From: Actinomadura_C alba
GTDB taxonomy: Bacteria > Actinomycetota > Actinomycetes > Streptosporangiales > Streptosporangiaceae
Assembly (NCBI RefSeq): GCF_039530285.1
Contig: NZ_BAAAOK010000015.1
Location: 694,418 to 758,417, forward strand
Direction: 5' to 3'
Length of the DNA stretch: 64,000 nt
Shown here: piece after piece, positions 33,556 to 42,118 of the stretch
Layout of the letters: the number at the start of each line of letters is the position of its first letter
Numbering within the stretch: position 1 is the stretch's first letter
Position numbers and translations under genes: made by a program
The notes under the pieces: model-generated
Databases searched by the model: none
The model's input: only the letters and a program-made list of their open reading frames with translations
Told to the model about the DNA's origin: nothing

Positions 33556-34242
33556 ATGGGTCTCGATGTAGTGGTCGGCGTCTTCGGGGAGTTCGACGAA
33601 GACGCGTGCGCGGAGTTCGCCGAGGACTTCGCCGTGGTGCGCAAGCAACTCTCGGCGGCGGGTCTGCCGGACTGGGAGGAGCCGCGCCTGACCGAGGACG
33701 ACGTCGTCCTGCACGACATGTACGGCTACTCGGGCCTGCACCACCTGCGTCGGGTCGCGGCCCATCTCGCGGCCTCCGGCGCCGTTCCCGGGTCGTCGGA
33801 CAAGGACCCGACGCACGACCCGGTGCTGAAGGCCGCCTATGCCGGCGGCGCTTCGCACTCGATGACGATCAAGGGTGAGTCGGTCGACCGCCGTGGCGCC
33901 GCGGCGACCGTGCCCACCTTCGACCACCTGATCCAGCACTCGGACTGCGAGGGCTACTACGTTCCCGTGGACTTCGCCCCCGTGCTGCTCAGCGATGACG
34001 TCCTCGGCGGTTACGTGGGTTCGTCCCAGCGCCTGCTGGAGGAGTGCCTCAGGGTCGCCGAGGCGCTCGGCCTGCCCATCGACATCGATCCCGAGTCCAA
34101 CGAGATCATGGATCTGATCGCCGGCTCGGCGGAGCCCACCGCCGAGTGGCAGCGGCATGCGATCGCTTCGCTCACCTGCCTCCAGCTCATCGAGGCCGCC
34201 TGGCACTCCGTCGGCACCGGGGCCGCGATCGCCTTCTGCTGA
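33556..34242 (+). CDS. conserved hypothetical acidic protein
   Basis: 228 residues from ATG 33556, with GGGAGG eight bases upstream. It is soluble and acidic, with segments such as DVVVGVFGEFDEDACAEFAE, LHDMYGYSGLHHLRRVAAHL and CEGYYVPVDFAPVL. The latter wording (HSDCEGYYVPVDF) is a pattern I associate with uncharacterised actinomycete proteins of this size. No catalytic motif, signal or membrane segment. Function unknown. Confidence 0.75.
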   Translation: MGLDVVVGVFGEFDEDACAEFAEDFAVVRKQLSAAGLPDWEEPRLTEDDVVLHDMYGYSGLHHLRRVAAHLAASGAVPGSSDKDPTHDPVLKAAYAGGASHSMTIKGESVDRRGAAATVPTFDHLIQHSDCEGYYVPVDFAPVLLSDDVLGGYVGSSQRLLEECLRVAEALGLPIDIDPESNEIMDLIAGSAEPTAEWQRHAIASLTCLQLIEAAWHSVGTGAAIAFC

Positions 34243-34407
34243 CCCGGCCAGGGGTCACGTCGGGGCAGGGGCGGGAGTAGGACGCGGGCCGGGGTGGAAT
34301 GCCTCACGCGTTCCGTCGGTTACGCCGAATAGAGATCGGGAGCACTCCGCCGGATCTCTACCGCGGCGAGATCCGGCCGCCGCGTCGACCGAAGAGGGGC
34401 GAACGAA

Positions 34408-34812
34408 ATGCTTTTCGGTAAAGAACATGTCCGGCGCTACGTCGAGACCGATGGTGCGGAAGGACATGACTGGCAGGGCACCACCGTCCTGATCCTCACG
34501 ATGACCGGGCGGCGTACCGGCGAGAAACGCAGCACTCCGCTGATCTACCAGCGACACGGTAACGACCACCTCGTGGTGGCCTCCCACGGCGGCGCGGACG
34601 AGAACCCGCTCTGGTATCGCAACCTGGAGGCGCATCCCGACGCCGAGATTCAGGTGAAGGGCGACCGGCTGAAGGTACGGGCCCGTACGGCGACGCCGGA
34701 GGAGAAGCCGGAGCTGTGGCGGATCATGACGGCGACGTGGCCCGACTACGACGAGTACCAGAAGAAGACCGACCGTGACATCCCCGTGGTCGTGCTGGAG
34801 CCGGTGACCTGA
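34408..34812 (+). CDS. DDN-like F420-dependent nitroreductase-family protein
   Basis: 134 residues, the usual length. Motifs of the nitroreductase/deazaflavin-dependent family are LILTMTGRRTGEKRSTPLIY, VASHGGADENPLWYRNL and VQVKGDRLKV-like strands. These split-barrel proteins use reduced F420 (or a related deazaflavin) to reduce quinones or nitro compounds. Confidence 0.88.
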   Translation: MLFGKEHVRRYVETDGAEGHDWQGTTVLILTMTGRRTGEKRSTPLIYQRHGNDHLVVASHGGADENPLWYRNLEAHPDAEIQVKGDRLKVRARTATPEEKPELWRIMTATWPDYDEYQKKTDRDIPVVVLEPVT

Positions 34813-34907
34813 CGCCACCGTCATCACGTGGTGTTCGCGGGACGGCCGTGAGCGACCGCGTGATCACGGCATGGGTGGCGGAACGGCCTCGCCCGCGGAA
34901 CCGGCCG

Positions 34908-35594
34908 TTACCGGCGCTCTTCGCCGGGGAACCGGAGCACCAGCCGCTGTGCGAAGCCGCCCCGCTCGGCCGCCTTCGCGGCCCGCAACTCCTCCAGTTC
35001 GGCCGGTTCGAGACCGTGGGTGCGGGCGAGGGCGTGCACGACCTCGAGCAGGTCGGCGAGTTCCTCCGCGTCGGCCTCGCCCGGGATGGCCGCGGTGTAC
35101 TCGCCCGCCTCCTCGTACATCTTGGCGCGCAGCAGTGCGGCGTACTCGCCGTCACCGGCCACGCGGACCTCGGGTGATCGGCCGTCGGCCTCGATGATCT
35201 CGGGGATCCGGTCGCGGACCAGCTTCTCGGCGCGTCCCCCCGGCCGGTCCGCGGGCCCCGGTATCCGGCCATGCCGCCGATCCAGGGCCTGTACCCACTT
35301 GACCGCGACAGCAGCGGTCTGGACGAGTTCGGCCCGCAGGCGCTCGGGGGCGGACTCGGCGAGGGCCTCGGAGAACTCCTCACCGAGGATGTGCCGCCAG
35401 GTCAGCGTGCCTTCCGACCACGCCGTACGGCACGCGGCCTTGGCCCGCTCGGCGTCGGTGGCGTACTCGTGCCCGGTTCCGTCGGGGAATTCCTGGACAC
35501 CCCACATGGCGTCCTGCGCGGCACGTTCCCGCGCGATGTCGTCCAGCACCGTGGCGAGCGATCCTGGCACTTCGGCGTCGGGCTCCGTCAGCAT
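34908..35594 (-). CDS. two-domain MazG-like NTP pyrophosphohydrolase
   Basis: 228 residues. Residues ~15-105 form a domain found alone in phages and actinomycetes (ERAAQDAMWGVQEF, TWRHILGEEFSEAL, LVQTAAVAVKWVQALDRR). Residues ~120-228 form a MazG/phosphoribosyl-ATP pyrophosphohydrolase-like domain (KLVRDRIPEIIEADG, ALLRAKMYEEAGEY, EELADLLEVVHALA) with the acidic E-x-x-E/E-x-x-D metal sites. Fusion of both halves in one chain is notable. It would hydrolyse non-canonical or excess NTPs. It is divergent from dacB. Confidence 0.8.
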   Translation of the reverse strand: MLTEPDAEVPGSLATVLDDIARERAAQDAMWGVQEFPDGTGHEYATDAERAKAACRTAWSEGTLTWRHILGEEFSEALAESAPERLRAELVQTAAVAVKWVQALDRRHGRIPGPADRPGGRAEKLVRDRIPEIIEADGRSPEVRVAGDGEYAALLRAKMYEEAGEYTAAIPGEADAEELADLLEVVHALARTHGLEPAELEELRAAKAAERGGFAQRLVLRFPGEERR

Positions 35595-35675
35595 GTCCGC
35601 CACCCTAGGCAAGGTGCCGCGGTCATGTGCGAGAGACCGCGTTCTCCGGATACCGGTCGCATAGGCTCTGGCGTC

Positions 35676-37373
35676 ATGCGCCGATCCATGCTCGCCGGTC
35701 TCGCGATCGCGGTGACCGCCGGCCTCACCACCGCGGCCACCGCGGCCGGAACGCCCGTCGCCGCGTCGGCGACCGGCGCTCCGGGCGGCCACCCCATGAC
35801 GGCCTCGGCGAAGGTTCCGGTGACGGCCCTCGCCGCTCCCCACGTGGCGCGGACCCCGGCACAGCGGACCCCGGCACAAGGGACGGGACTCGGCGCTCCC
35901 CGGCCGGATGGCGATCTCAGGACCGACCTCGACGCCATCCTGAGCGACGCCCGCCTGACCGGCGCCAGGGCCGGGGTCGTGGTCCGCGACGCCCGGACGG
36001 GCAAGGACCTCTACGCGCGCGGCGCCGACGCCCAGATGATGCCCGCCTCGAACCAGAAGCTGCAGACGGCCGCGGCCGCGTTCGGCGTGCTCGGACCGGG
36101 CTACACCTTCCGTACGAGCGTGCTCGCCGGCGGGCCCCGGCGGGCGGGCACGCTGACCGGCGACCTCGTCCTCAAGGGCACCGGTGACCCGACACTGCGG
36201 GCCGCCGACTACGACGGGCTCGCCGCCGCCGTCGCGGCGAAGGGCATCACCAGGGTGACCGGCCGCCTGGTGGCCGATGACACCTGGTTCGACGACCGGC
36301 GGCTCGCGCCCGGCTGGGATCCGGCGGACGAACCGTACTCCTACGCCTCCCAGGTCTCGGCGCTCACCGTCTCCGCGGACTCCGACTTCAACGTCGGCTC
36401 GGTGCGCGTCGACGTCTCGCCGGGGACACAGGGCGGCCCGGTCGACGTCGCGCTCGCACCGGCGACCGGCCACGTCACCATCGACGACCGGGCGACGACC
36501 GGCGCGCCCGGATCGGCCTCGACGCTGTCGATCACACGGCTGCCCGGCACCAACGTCATCCGGCTGACCGGTTCCCATCCCGCCGGCGGCGCGACGGTGC
36601 GGACCCTCCGCACGGTCGACAACCCCTCCCTGTACGCGGCCGACGTCTTCCGCCGGGCGCTCACCGCCCATGGCGTCAGCGTGGCCGGGCCCACCGCGCG
36701 AGCGGCGGCGCCGCGGACGGCCACCACGATCACCACTCGCACGTCGATGCCGTTGTCCAGCCTGGCGGTGCCTTTCCTCAAGCTCAGCAACAACAACATC
36801 GCCGAGATCCTGGTGAAGGCGATGGGCCGGAAGAGCGGCGGCGAGGGCAGCTGGCGGGCCGGCCTTCCGGTCGTCGCGAAGTACGTGAAGACCCTCGGAG
36901 TCGAAGCGTCGCGGCTGAACCTCGCCGACGGCTCGGGGCTTTCGCGCTCGAACCGGGCCACCCCGGCGCTGGCGGGTCAACTGTTGCGGGGAGCACGGTC
37001 CAAGACCTGGTTCCCCGCCTTCTACAACGCGCTGCCCATCGCCGGGCAGGCGGATCCGTGGGTGGGCGGCACGCTGGCGACCCGGATGAGCGGCACGCCG
37101 GCGGCCGGGAACGTACGCGCCAAGACGGGCACGCTGACCGGTGCGACGGCCCTGTCCGGCTACGTGAAGAACCCCGCAGGACGCCGGCTGATCTTCTCGA
37201 TCATGTTGAACGACTACGCGGGCGCGGCGCCGAAGGACCTTGAGGACAGGATCGCGATCCGGCTGGCCACCGGAAAGCTCGTCGGCCCGGCGGCGACGCC
37301 GCGGACGACCGGCCGTCCGCTCCACGTCAGGCCCGGTGCCGAGCTCGAATGCTCCTGGACGGGCACCTGCTGA
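35676..37373 (+). CDS. dacB: D-alanyl-D-alanine carboxypeptidase/endopeptidase (PBP4 class)
   Basis: 565 residues. A signal peptide starts at ATG 35676 (MRRSMLAGLAIAVTAGLTTA). The active-site motifs of peptidase S13 are SNQK (Ser125, Lys128), SNN in LKLSNNNIAEILVK and KTG in RAKTGTLTGATAL. Domains II/III (beta-rich insert between SxxK and SxN, residues ~160-340) are typical of PBP4. It trims or cuts peptidoglycan cross-links outside the cell. The pro-Thr-Ala-rich segment after the signal is a likely wall linker. Confidence 0.92.
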   Translation: MRRSMLAGLAIAVTAGLTTAATAAGTPVAASATGAPGGHPMTASAKVPVTALAAPHVARTPAQRTPAQGTGLGAPRPDGDLRTDLDAILSDARLTGARAGVVVRDARTGKDLYARGADAQMMPASNQKLQTAAAAFGVLGPGYTFRTSVLAGGPRRAGTLTGDLVLKGTGDPTLRAADYDGLAAAVAAKGITRVTGRLVADDTWFDDRRLAPGWDPADEPYSYASQVSALTVSADSDFNVGSVRVDVSPGTQGGPVDVALAPATGHVTIDDRATTGAPGSASTLSITRLPGTNVIRLTGSHPAGGATVRTLRTVDNPSLYAADVFRRALTAHGVSVAGPTARAAAPRTATTITTRTSMPLSSLAVPFLKLSNNNIAEILVKAMGRKSGGEGSWRAGLPVVAKYVKTLGVEASRLNLADGSGLSRSNRATPALAGQLLRGARSKTWFPAFYNALPIAGQADPWVGGTLATRMSGTPAAGNVRAKTGTLTGATALSGYVKNPAGRRLIFSIMLNDYAGAAPKDLEDRIAIRLATGKLVGPAATPRTTGRPLHVRPGAELECSWTGTC

Positions 37374-37386
37374 CCCGCGCTGACGA

Positions 37387-37935
37387 TCAGTGTGCGGCGG
37401 GCGCAATGCCGGGCGGAATGCCGGGTGGAGTCCGCTGCGGTCGCTCGTGCTCCAGCATCCCCATCTCCACGGAGGACCACCAGGAGCCGTTCACGCTGGT
37501 GACGTCGCGGAGCACACCCTCCCGTACGAAGCCCGATCGCTCGTAGAGCCGCAGCGCGGTGGTGTTGTGGCTGTAGACGCCGAGACCCACCCGGTGCAGG
37601 CGCAACTCGTCGAAGGCCACGCCGAGCGCCGCGTCGACCAGCCGGGCCCCGAGCCCCTGCCCGCGGGCGGACGGAGCGGTCACGATCCTGCCGAGCCGTC
37701 CCGTCCGGTGCCGCGGATCCACGAGCAGTGAGACGTGCCCGACGGCCGCTCCGGTGCGCGGGTCGATCGCCGTCCAGCTCCGCCGGTCCGGCTCGGTCGC
37801 CATGGCGGCGAGCTGCGCCGCGTCGAGCGGCCAGCGGAAGGTGGTGCCGGACCACAGCAGCATGTCCTCCTCCGTGGTGATCCAGTCCAGGATCAGTGAC
37901 ACGTCGGTCTCGGTGAAGGCACGTAGCTCGATCAT
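37387..37935 (-). CDS. GNAT-family N-acetyltransferase
   Basis: 182 residues with a RimJ/RimL-like fold: an N-terminal LRAFTETDVSLILDW, the acetyl-CoA loop GRIVTAPSARGQGLGARLVD (Q/R-x-x-G-x-G/A) and the C-terminal LYERSGFVREGVLRD. It acetylates an amine, perhaps a protein N-terminus or small molecule. It is convergent with dacB, 13 bases apart. Confidence 0.88.
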   Translation of the reverse strand: MIELRAFTETDVSLILDWITTEEDMLLWSGTTFRWPLDAAQLAAMATEPDRRSWTAIDPRTGAAVGHVSLLVDPRHRTGRLGRIVTAPSARGQGLGARLVDAALGVAFDELRLHRVGLGVYSHNTTALRLYERSGFVREGVLRDVTSVNGSWWSSVEMGMLEHERPQRTPPGIPPGIAPAAH

Positions 37936-38030
37936 GACGGCCTCCAGCGTACGGCTCCCGGCCGGTCAGGCACGCTCCGGTAGGTCGCGCCGCACCATGC
38001 CCTTCGCGTCCGGATCAAGGGTGCTCGAGG

Positions 38031-38900
38031 TCAACCGCCGGTCTGCGGCGGCGGTGCCAGGCCGTAGGCCCGGACGGCCGTCCCGCCGAAGACCGCCTCG
38101 CGCTCAGCCGCCGACAGCTGCGCGGTGAGCTCCCGCCCCGCCTCGACGACCCGGTCGTACGGGGCCGCGAGCAGGCAGACCGGCCAGTCGGATCCGAACA
38201 TCAGCCGCCGGGGCCCGAAGGCGTCGAGCACCACGTCGGCGTACGGCCGCAGGTCGCCGATGTCCCAGCGGCCCCAGTCGGCTTCGGTGACCAGGCCGGA
38301 CAGCTTGCACATGACGTTGGGCAGCCGCGCCAGCTCGCGCATCCGGCCGGCCCACGGCTCCAGCTCACCCGACGCGATCGGCGGCTTCGACAGATGGTCC
38401 ACCACGAAGGTCAGCTCGGGCAGCACCGTGGCCGTGCGGACGGCCGCAGGCAACTGGTGCGGCAGGGTGAGCAGGTCGTAGGCGAGGCCGGCGCCGGCCA
38501 CCGCGCGCAGCCCGCGTCGTACGTCCGGGCGGCACAGCCAGTCCTGATCCGGCTCGCCCTGCACCTGGTGCCGGATCCCGGCCAGGTACCCGCCGCCCGG
38601 CGCCTCCCGCAGCGCGGCGAGCGCGTCCGCGACGTCCGGGGCGGTCAGGTCGACCCAGCCGACCACCCCGGCGACCAGGTCGTCGGCGGCGGCGAGGGCG
38701 AGGAACTCCGGCGTCTCGGCGGCCACGGTGATCGTCTGGACCAGAACGGTGGCGGTGACGCCGGCGGCGGTCGCCTCCGGGCGCAGGTCGTCGAGCGAGA
38801 AGTCGCGGCGCAGCGGGGCGAGCCGCTCCCCGGTGATCCAGTCCTGATCGCGTACGGAGAGGTCCCACACGTGGTGGTGGGCGTCGACGAAGGGGGTCAC
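38031..38900 (-). CDS. amidohydrolase-2 family lactonase (fuconolactonase-like)
   Basis: 289 residues from GTG 38900 (GGAGG four bases upstream). Metal-binding signatures of the amidohydrolase-2 TIM barrel are VDAHHHVWDLS at the N-terminus, TFVVDHLSKPPI and MFGSDWPVCLL. The wording fits COG3618 (L-fucono-/4-sulfomuco-lactonase-like) proteins, which hydrolyse sugar lactones. No sugar-degradation partners lie next to it. Confidence 0.87.
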   Translation of the reverse strand: MTPFVDAHHHVWDLSVRDQDWITGERLAPLRRDFSLDDLRPEATAAGVTATVLVQTITVAAETPEFLALAAADDLVAGVVGWVDLTAPDVADALAALREAPGGGYLAGIRHQVQGEPDQDWLCRPDVRRGLRAVAGAGLAYDLLTLPHQLPAAVRTATVLPELTFVVDHLSKPPIASGELEPWAGRMRELARLPNVMCKLSGLVTEADWGRWDIGDLRPYADVVLDAFGPRRLMFGSDWPVCLLAAPYDRVVEAGRELTAQLSAAEREAVFGGTAVRAYGLAPPPQTGG

Positions 38901-39064
38901 GCGCCCTCCAGGTGCCAGACGGCGGGCAGACCCGACCCGACCATTATCGGCTCCATCACCGCTTCGTCCCCGATCCTTCCGCGTCTCCCGGCGATCAGTC
39001 TCTGCAGTGATCCGATGTATATCCGGTTTCCGGCCCCGGCGACAAGGTGACGACCGGTGACGCG

Positions 39065-39841
39065 TCAGCCCTCGTACGCGTTGCGCGGCTTCTTGATCGG
39101 GTGGACGCTCATGGCGGACAGCTCGTGCACGCCCGTCGCGACGGCGCCGGACGACGGAGGCCGCCAGGTGCCCACGACCTGTACCCAGGAGCCGGTCGGT
39201 GGCGACTTCGCGCCGTGCACGACCACCCGCAGGGGGATCGCGTCACCGGCGCAGCAGCTCATCCGCAGCCGGGTGAGATGCCAGCCGCCCTTCGCGCGCG
39301 GGGTGGCGAACCCGGTGAGCTTCACGGGGGCGCCCCGAAGTCTCGCCGGGTCGCCGATCTGCGCCTCGAAGGACCGGCCGATGTACTCGCCCAGGGTCAT
39401 CTCCGTCGGGGCTCCGGAGGGCGCCTGCTTCAGCGCCCCGAAGCCCTCGGCGGGCGGAGGAGGGGGCGCCGCCGAGCGGGCACCGTCGCGGGACGCGGTG
39501 AACGAGCCGAGGGCAGGGGGAGCGATCAGGAAGATCGCCAGGGCGGGGAGGCAGAGCAGCCATGCCACCCGGGGTCCGTGACCGTGGTCGTGGCCGTCAT
39601 CCGTGCCGGCGTGGTCGGCGTCGGTACGAGCCGCGTCGTGGCCGGTGCCGTCCGTCCAGTCACGGCGGACGCCGGCGGCCCCGAGCGCGATGAGCGCGAC
39701 GGCGGCGGCGACGAGAAGGGGGCGGAAGCCCGGCTTGACGTAGTTGAGGTACTCGTCGGTGGCCACGGTGATCCACAGTGCCGCGGCGCCGACGAGGATG
39801 AGCAGCAGGTTCTGCGCGGCCTTGGTCACCAGAGCATCCAT
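39065..39841 (-). CDS. TIGR03943/DUF1980 membrane protein
   Basis: 258 residues. Three hydrophobic segments (LLLILVGAAALWITV, FRPLLVAAAVALIALGA, VAWLLCLPALAIFLIAP) are split by a His/Asp-rich loop (TDDGHDHGHG) that could bind metal. A C-terminal soluble domain holds RLRMSCCAGDAIPLRVV and GSWVQVVGTW, the typical DUF1980 pattern. The ATG at 39841 overlaps the end of the upstream permease gene, so they are translationally coupled. This pair is linked to metal (often zinc) homeostasis in other bacteria. Confidence 0.88.
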   Translation of the reverse strand: MDALVTKAAQNLLLILVGAAALWITVATDEYLNYVKPGFRPLLVAAAVALIALGAAGVRRDWTDGTGHDAARTDADHAGTDDGHDHGHGPRVAWLLCLPALAIFLIAPPALGSFTASRDGARSAAPPPPPAEGFGALKQAPSGAPTEMTLGEYIGRSFEAQIGDPARLRGAPVKLTGFATPRAKGGWHLTRLRMSCCAGDAIPLRVVVHGAKSPPTGSWVQVVGTWRPPSSGAVATGVHELSAMSVHPIKKPRNAYEG

Positions 39842-40857
39842 CCCACGAGTGCGCTGACCGCCACGGCGAGCACGAAGGTCAGCGGGACGAACCGGACGGC
39901 GAAGCGCGGACCGAAGATCCCGGCCTGCAACGCGATGAGCTTCAGGTCCACCATGGGCCCCACCACGAGGAAGGCCAGCTTGGCGGTGGGGGAGAACTGC
40001 GTCAGGCTCGCGGCGACGAACGCATCGGCCTCCGAGCAGATGGACATCAGGACGGCCAGGACCGCGAGGGTCAGCACCGACAGCCAGGGAATCCCGGCCA
40101 CGCCGGACACCCAGTTCGCCGGGACGATCACGTTGATGGTCGCCGCGGCCAGCCCGCCGACCACCAGGAAGCCGCCCGCGTGCATGATGTCGTGCCGCAT
40201 GGCCTGCCGGAACCGTTCCCAGCGGCCGATGCCGTCCGTGGCCGGGCGCGGTATCCGCAGCCACTCGCCCTTGCCGAACCGCAGCCACAGCCATCCGGCC
40301 AGTACGGCCACGACGATCGACGCGAGGAAGCGCCCGAGCACCATCTCGGGGTCGCGGGGAAAGGCCACCGCGGTCGCAACCAGCACGACCGGATTGATGG
40401 CCGGTGCGGCCAGCAGGAAGGTCAGCGCCGCCGCTGGGGCGACGCCGCGCGCCATGAGCCCGCCGGCGACGGGTACCGAGGCGCATTCGCAGCCGGGCAG
40501 TACGGCGCCCGCCACCGCGGCGGCGGGCACCGCGGCCGCCGGCCGCCGGGGCAGCACGCGGTTGAAGAACGAGGGCGGGACGAAGGCGGTGATCGCGGCC
40601 GAGAGCGTCACCCCGAAGACCAGGAACGGCAGGGCCTGTACGCAGATGGCCACGAAGATCGTGGCCCAGGCGTCCAGCGATTCCGCCGCGATTGCCGGCG
40701 CCACCCACAGCCGGCCCACGACCAGCAGCATGGCGATCGCTGCGAAGATCCACAGCGCTCTGGCCCCCGGTGTCGCCGTCGAGCCGCTCCGTCCCCAGCC
40801 AGGGGGAGGAAGCGCCTCGTCGTGGTCGGCGACCCGCGCCGTCGGACCGTCTCTCAT
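39826..40857 (-). CDS. DUF318/YraQ-type permease
   Basis: 343 residues with about eight membrane segments. Family motifs are VLPGCECASVPVAGGLM, TFLLAAPAINPVVLVAT and SEADAFVAASL. Start ATG 40857 begins MRDGPTARVAD; the longer open frame upstream has no ribosome site, and the sequence before 40857 has no good one either. It forms a two-gene operon with the TIGR03943 gene, typical of actinobacteria, probably for metal or thiol transport. Confidence 0.88.
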   Translation of the reverse strand: MRDGPTARVADHDEALPPPGWGRSGSTATPGARALWIFAAIAMLLVVGRLWVAPAIAAESLDAWATIFVAICVQALPFLVFGVTLSAAITAFVPPSFFNRVLPRRPAAAVPAAAVAGAVLPGCECASVPVAGGLMARGVAPAAALTFLLAAPAINPVVLVATAVAFPRDPEMVLGRFLASIVVAVLAGWLWLRFGKGEWLRIPRPATDGIGRWERFRQAMRHDIMHAGGFLVVGGLAAATINVIVPANWVSGVAGIPWLSVLTLAVLAVLMSICSEADAFVAASLTQFSPTAKLAFLVVGPMVDLKLIALQAGIFGPRFAVRFVPLTFVLAVAVSALVGWMLW

Positions 40858-40957
40858 GCTCGTAATGGTGCCAGAGAAACGGCTGTGACCTGGTGCTACT
40901 GGTGAGGCGGCCGACCGCTTTCGCCGGATAAAAGATCTACCAAGCGGTTTGCGTGAT

Positions 40958-40988
40958 TTGCCCGTTATCAGCCATGTATGTGTATATT
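40958..40988 (+). promoter_or_regulatory. candidate promoter for RlpA-like gene
   Basis: TTGCCC (40958-40963) and TATATT (40983-40988) are 19 bp apart in an AT-richer stretch. A start near 40995 would give a ~365-base leader, long enough for a riboswitch. Confidence 0.4.
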
Positions 40989-41099
40989 CGAGTCCAGCCA
41001 GAGCAAAGGCTGGCCAAAGTAGGTAAAGCACGAAGATCGCAAAGCCGTCGCGCTCCCGCCCCCCATGTGGGATCGAACTTACGCCGCTGATCCTGGTCG

Positions 41100-41300
41100 C
41101 CAAAATGCGATCACCTTTGTCTTCACGCCCGGATCGGTGATCTCCCGGCCCTGATCTCTTCAGATCAACTGGTCATGACGTTTGCCCTGCTGGGGTGACG
41201 CGCGGCCTATGGAACCGGGAGACGGCAACCAGCGCGCCTCCGACATGTCTCGCAGGCCCCCCATGACGGCAGTCCAGAGATAGCTCGGAGCAGTTTCGCC
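41100..41300 (+). promoter_or_regulatory. possible ydaO-type (c-di-AMP) riboswitch in the leader of the RlpA-like gene
   Basis: The leader contains CTGGGGTGACGCGCGG and, downstream, CTCCGACATGTCTCGCAGGC, which resemble the conserved GGGGTGAA and CCGACAGCTAACCTCGTAGGC elements of the ydaO motif. Complementary GATCACC and GGTGATC near 41109-41140 could form part of a stem. In actinobacteria this riboswitch class commonly precedes secreted cell-wall hydrolase genes, as here. The assignment rests on eye matching only. Confidence 0.4.
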
Positions 41301-41360
41301 ACTAGTCCCATGACCTGTGTCCGCGAAGCGCTGCGCTCCTCAGCAACCGAAGGGAAGTTC

Positions 41361-42023
41361 ATGGAGAAGCGAACGAGAAACGCCTTTGTGACGGCCGTCA
41401 CGGGTACCGTGGCCGCCGGCGCATTGGCGACCGGTCTGGTGGCGATCAACGCCGACACCGGTGCCGTCCGCTCCACCACGTCCGCATCGCTCGAAGGCCC
41501 CGTGTCACCGGGCGCTCTGGCCAATGGGCTGGAGGCGAAGGCGGAGAAGAACGCCGCGTCCTCGCTCACCGCGTCCGAGTCGTTCAACGAGCTCGGTGCG
41601 AAGGTTCGGGAGAAGAAGGCGAGCCGGTCCGGGCGGAGCCACGTAAAGAAGACGGCAAAGCCGGACGCAGGCATGCCCTCGGGCACGGCCACGGCCACCT
41701 CCTTCTGGGACCCGCAGACCGCGTCGGGGAAGCCGATGAGCTATGAGACGCTGGCCAGCCCCTACTGGCCGCTGGGCACCAGGGTCCTGATCACGTACAA
41801 CGGGCAGAGCACCGTCGGCGTCGTCGATGACTTCGGCCCGGCGGAGTGGGCCGTCGCACAGCACAGCCCCCCCGCGATCATCGACATCTCCGAGAAGATG
41901 ATGGTCGACTTCACCGGCTCTCGGTCGAACGCGGTAACGGTCCAGTTCCAGGTGCTGGAGATGGGCTCGGGCAGCACCTACCGCAGCTCGGGTACCGGCT
42001 ACGACCTCGCGATGGGCGACTGA
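41361..42023 (+). CDS. secreted RlpA-like double-psi beta-barrel protein
   Basis: 220 residues from ATG 41361 (GAAGGGAAG upstream); ATG 41310 is an alternative. A signal/anchor segment (AFVTAVTGTVAAGALATGLV) is followed by a low-complexity, Ala/Lys/Ser linker. The C-terminal ~110 residues form an RlpA-like domain (TATSFWDPQTASGKPMSYET, LGTRVLITYNGQSTVGVVDD, IIDISEKMMVDFTG). RlpA-like proteins bind or cut glycan strands of peptidoglycan. Strong leader and wall role fit riboswitch control. Confidence 0.82.
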   Translation: MEKRTRNAFVTAVTGTVAAGALATGLVAINADTGAVRSTTSASLEGPVSPGALANGLEAKAEKNAASSLTASESFNELGAKVREKKASRSGRSHVKKTAKPDAGMPSGTATATSFWDPQTASGKPMSYETLASPYWPLGTRVLITYNGQSTVGVVDDFGPAEWAVAQHSPPAIIDISEKMMVDFTGSRSNAVTVQFQVLEMGSGSTYRSSGTGYDLAMGD

Positions 42024-42052
42024 GCCCCTCGCCAGGCCTGAGCTTCAGACGC

Positions 42053-42089
42053 CGACGTGCGCCGCCCCCCTCGGGGCCGGCGCACGTCG
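42053..42089 (+). terminator. hairpin terminator after RlpA-like gene
   Basis: CGACGTGCGCCG (42053-42064) pairs perfectly with CGGCGCACGTCG (42078-42089), 30 bases after the stop. It lies between two convergent genes, so it may serve both. Confidence 0.75.
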
Positions 42090-42118
42090 CGTTCTCCGGC
42101 TTCCGCGCTCCGCTGACG

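Noticed and set aside
34908..37406. Long minus-strand frame running from the MazG-like gene through dacB
   Set aside because: Only the part from ATG 35594 to 34908 has domain content; the rest is antisense to dacB, which has signal peptide and all active-site motifs.
39047..40888. 613-codon plus-strand frame
   Set aside because: Complement of the permease/TIGR03943 genes; composition biased, no domain.
40858..40957. Zur box before the permease operon
   Set aside because: Context suggests metal control, but no TGA/TCA-type palindrome resembling a Zur site is visible.
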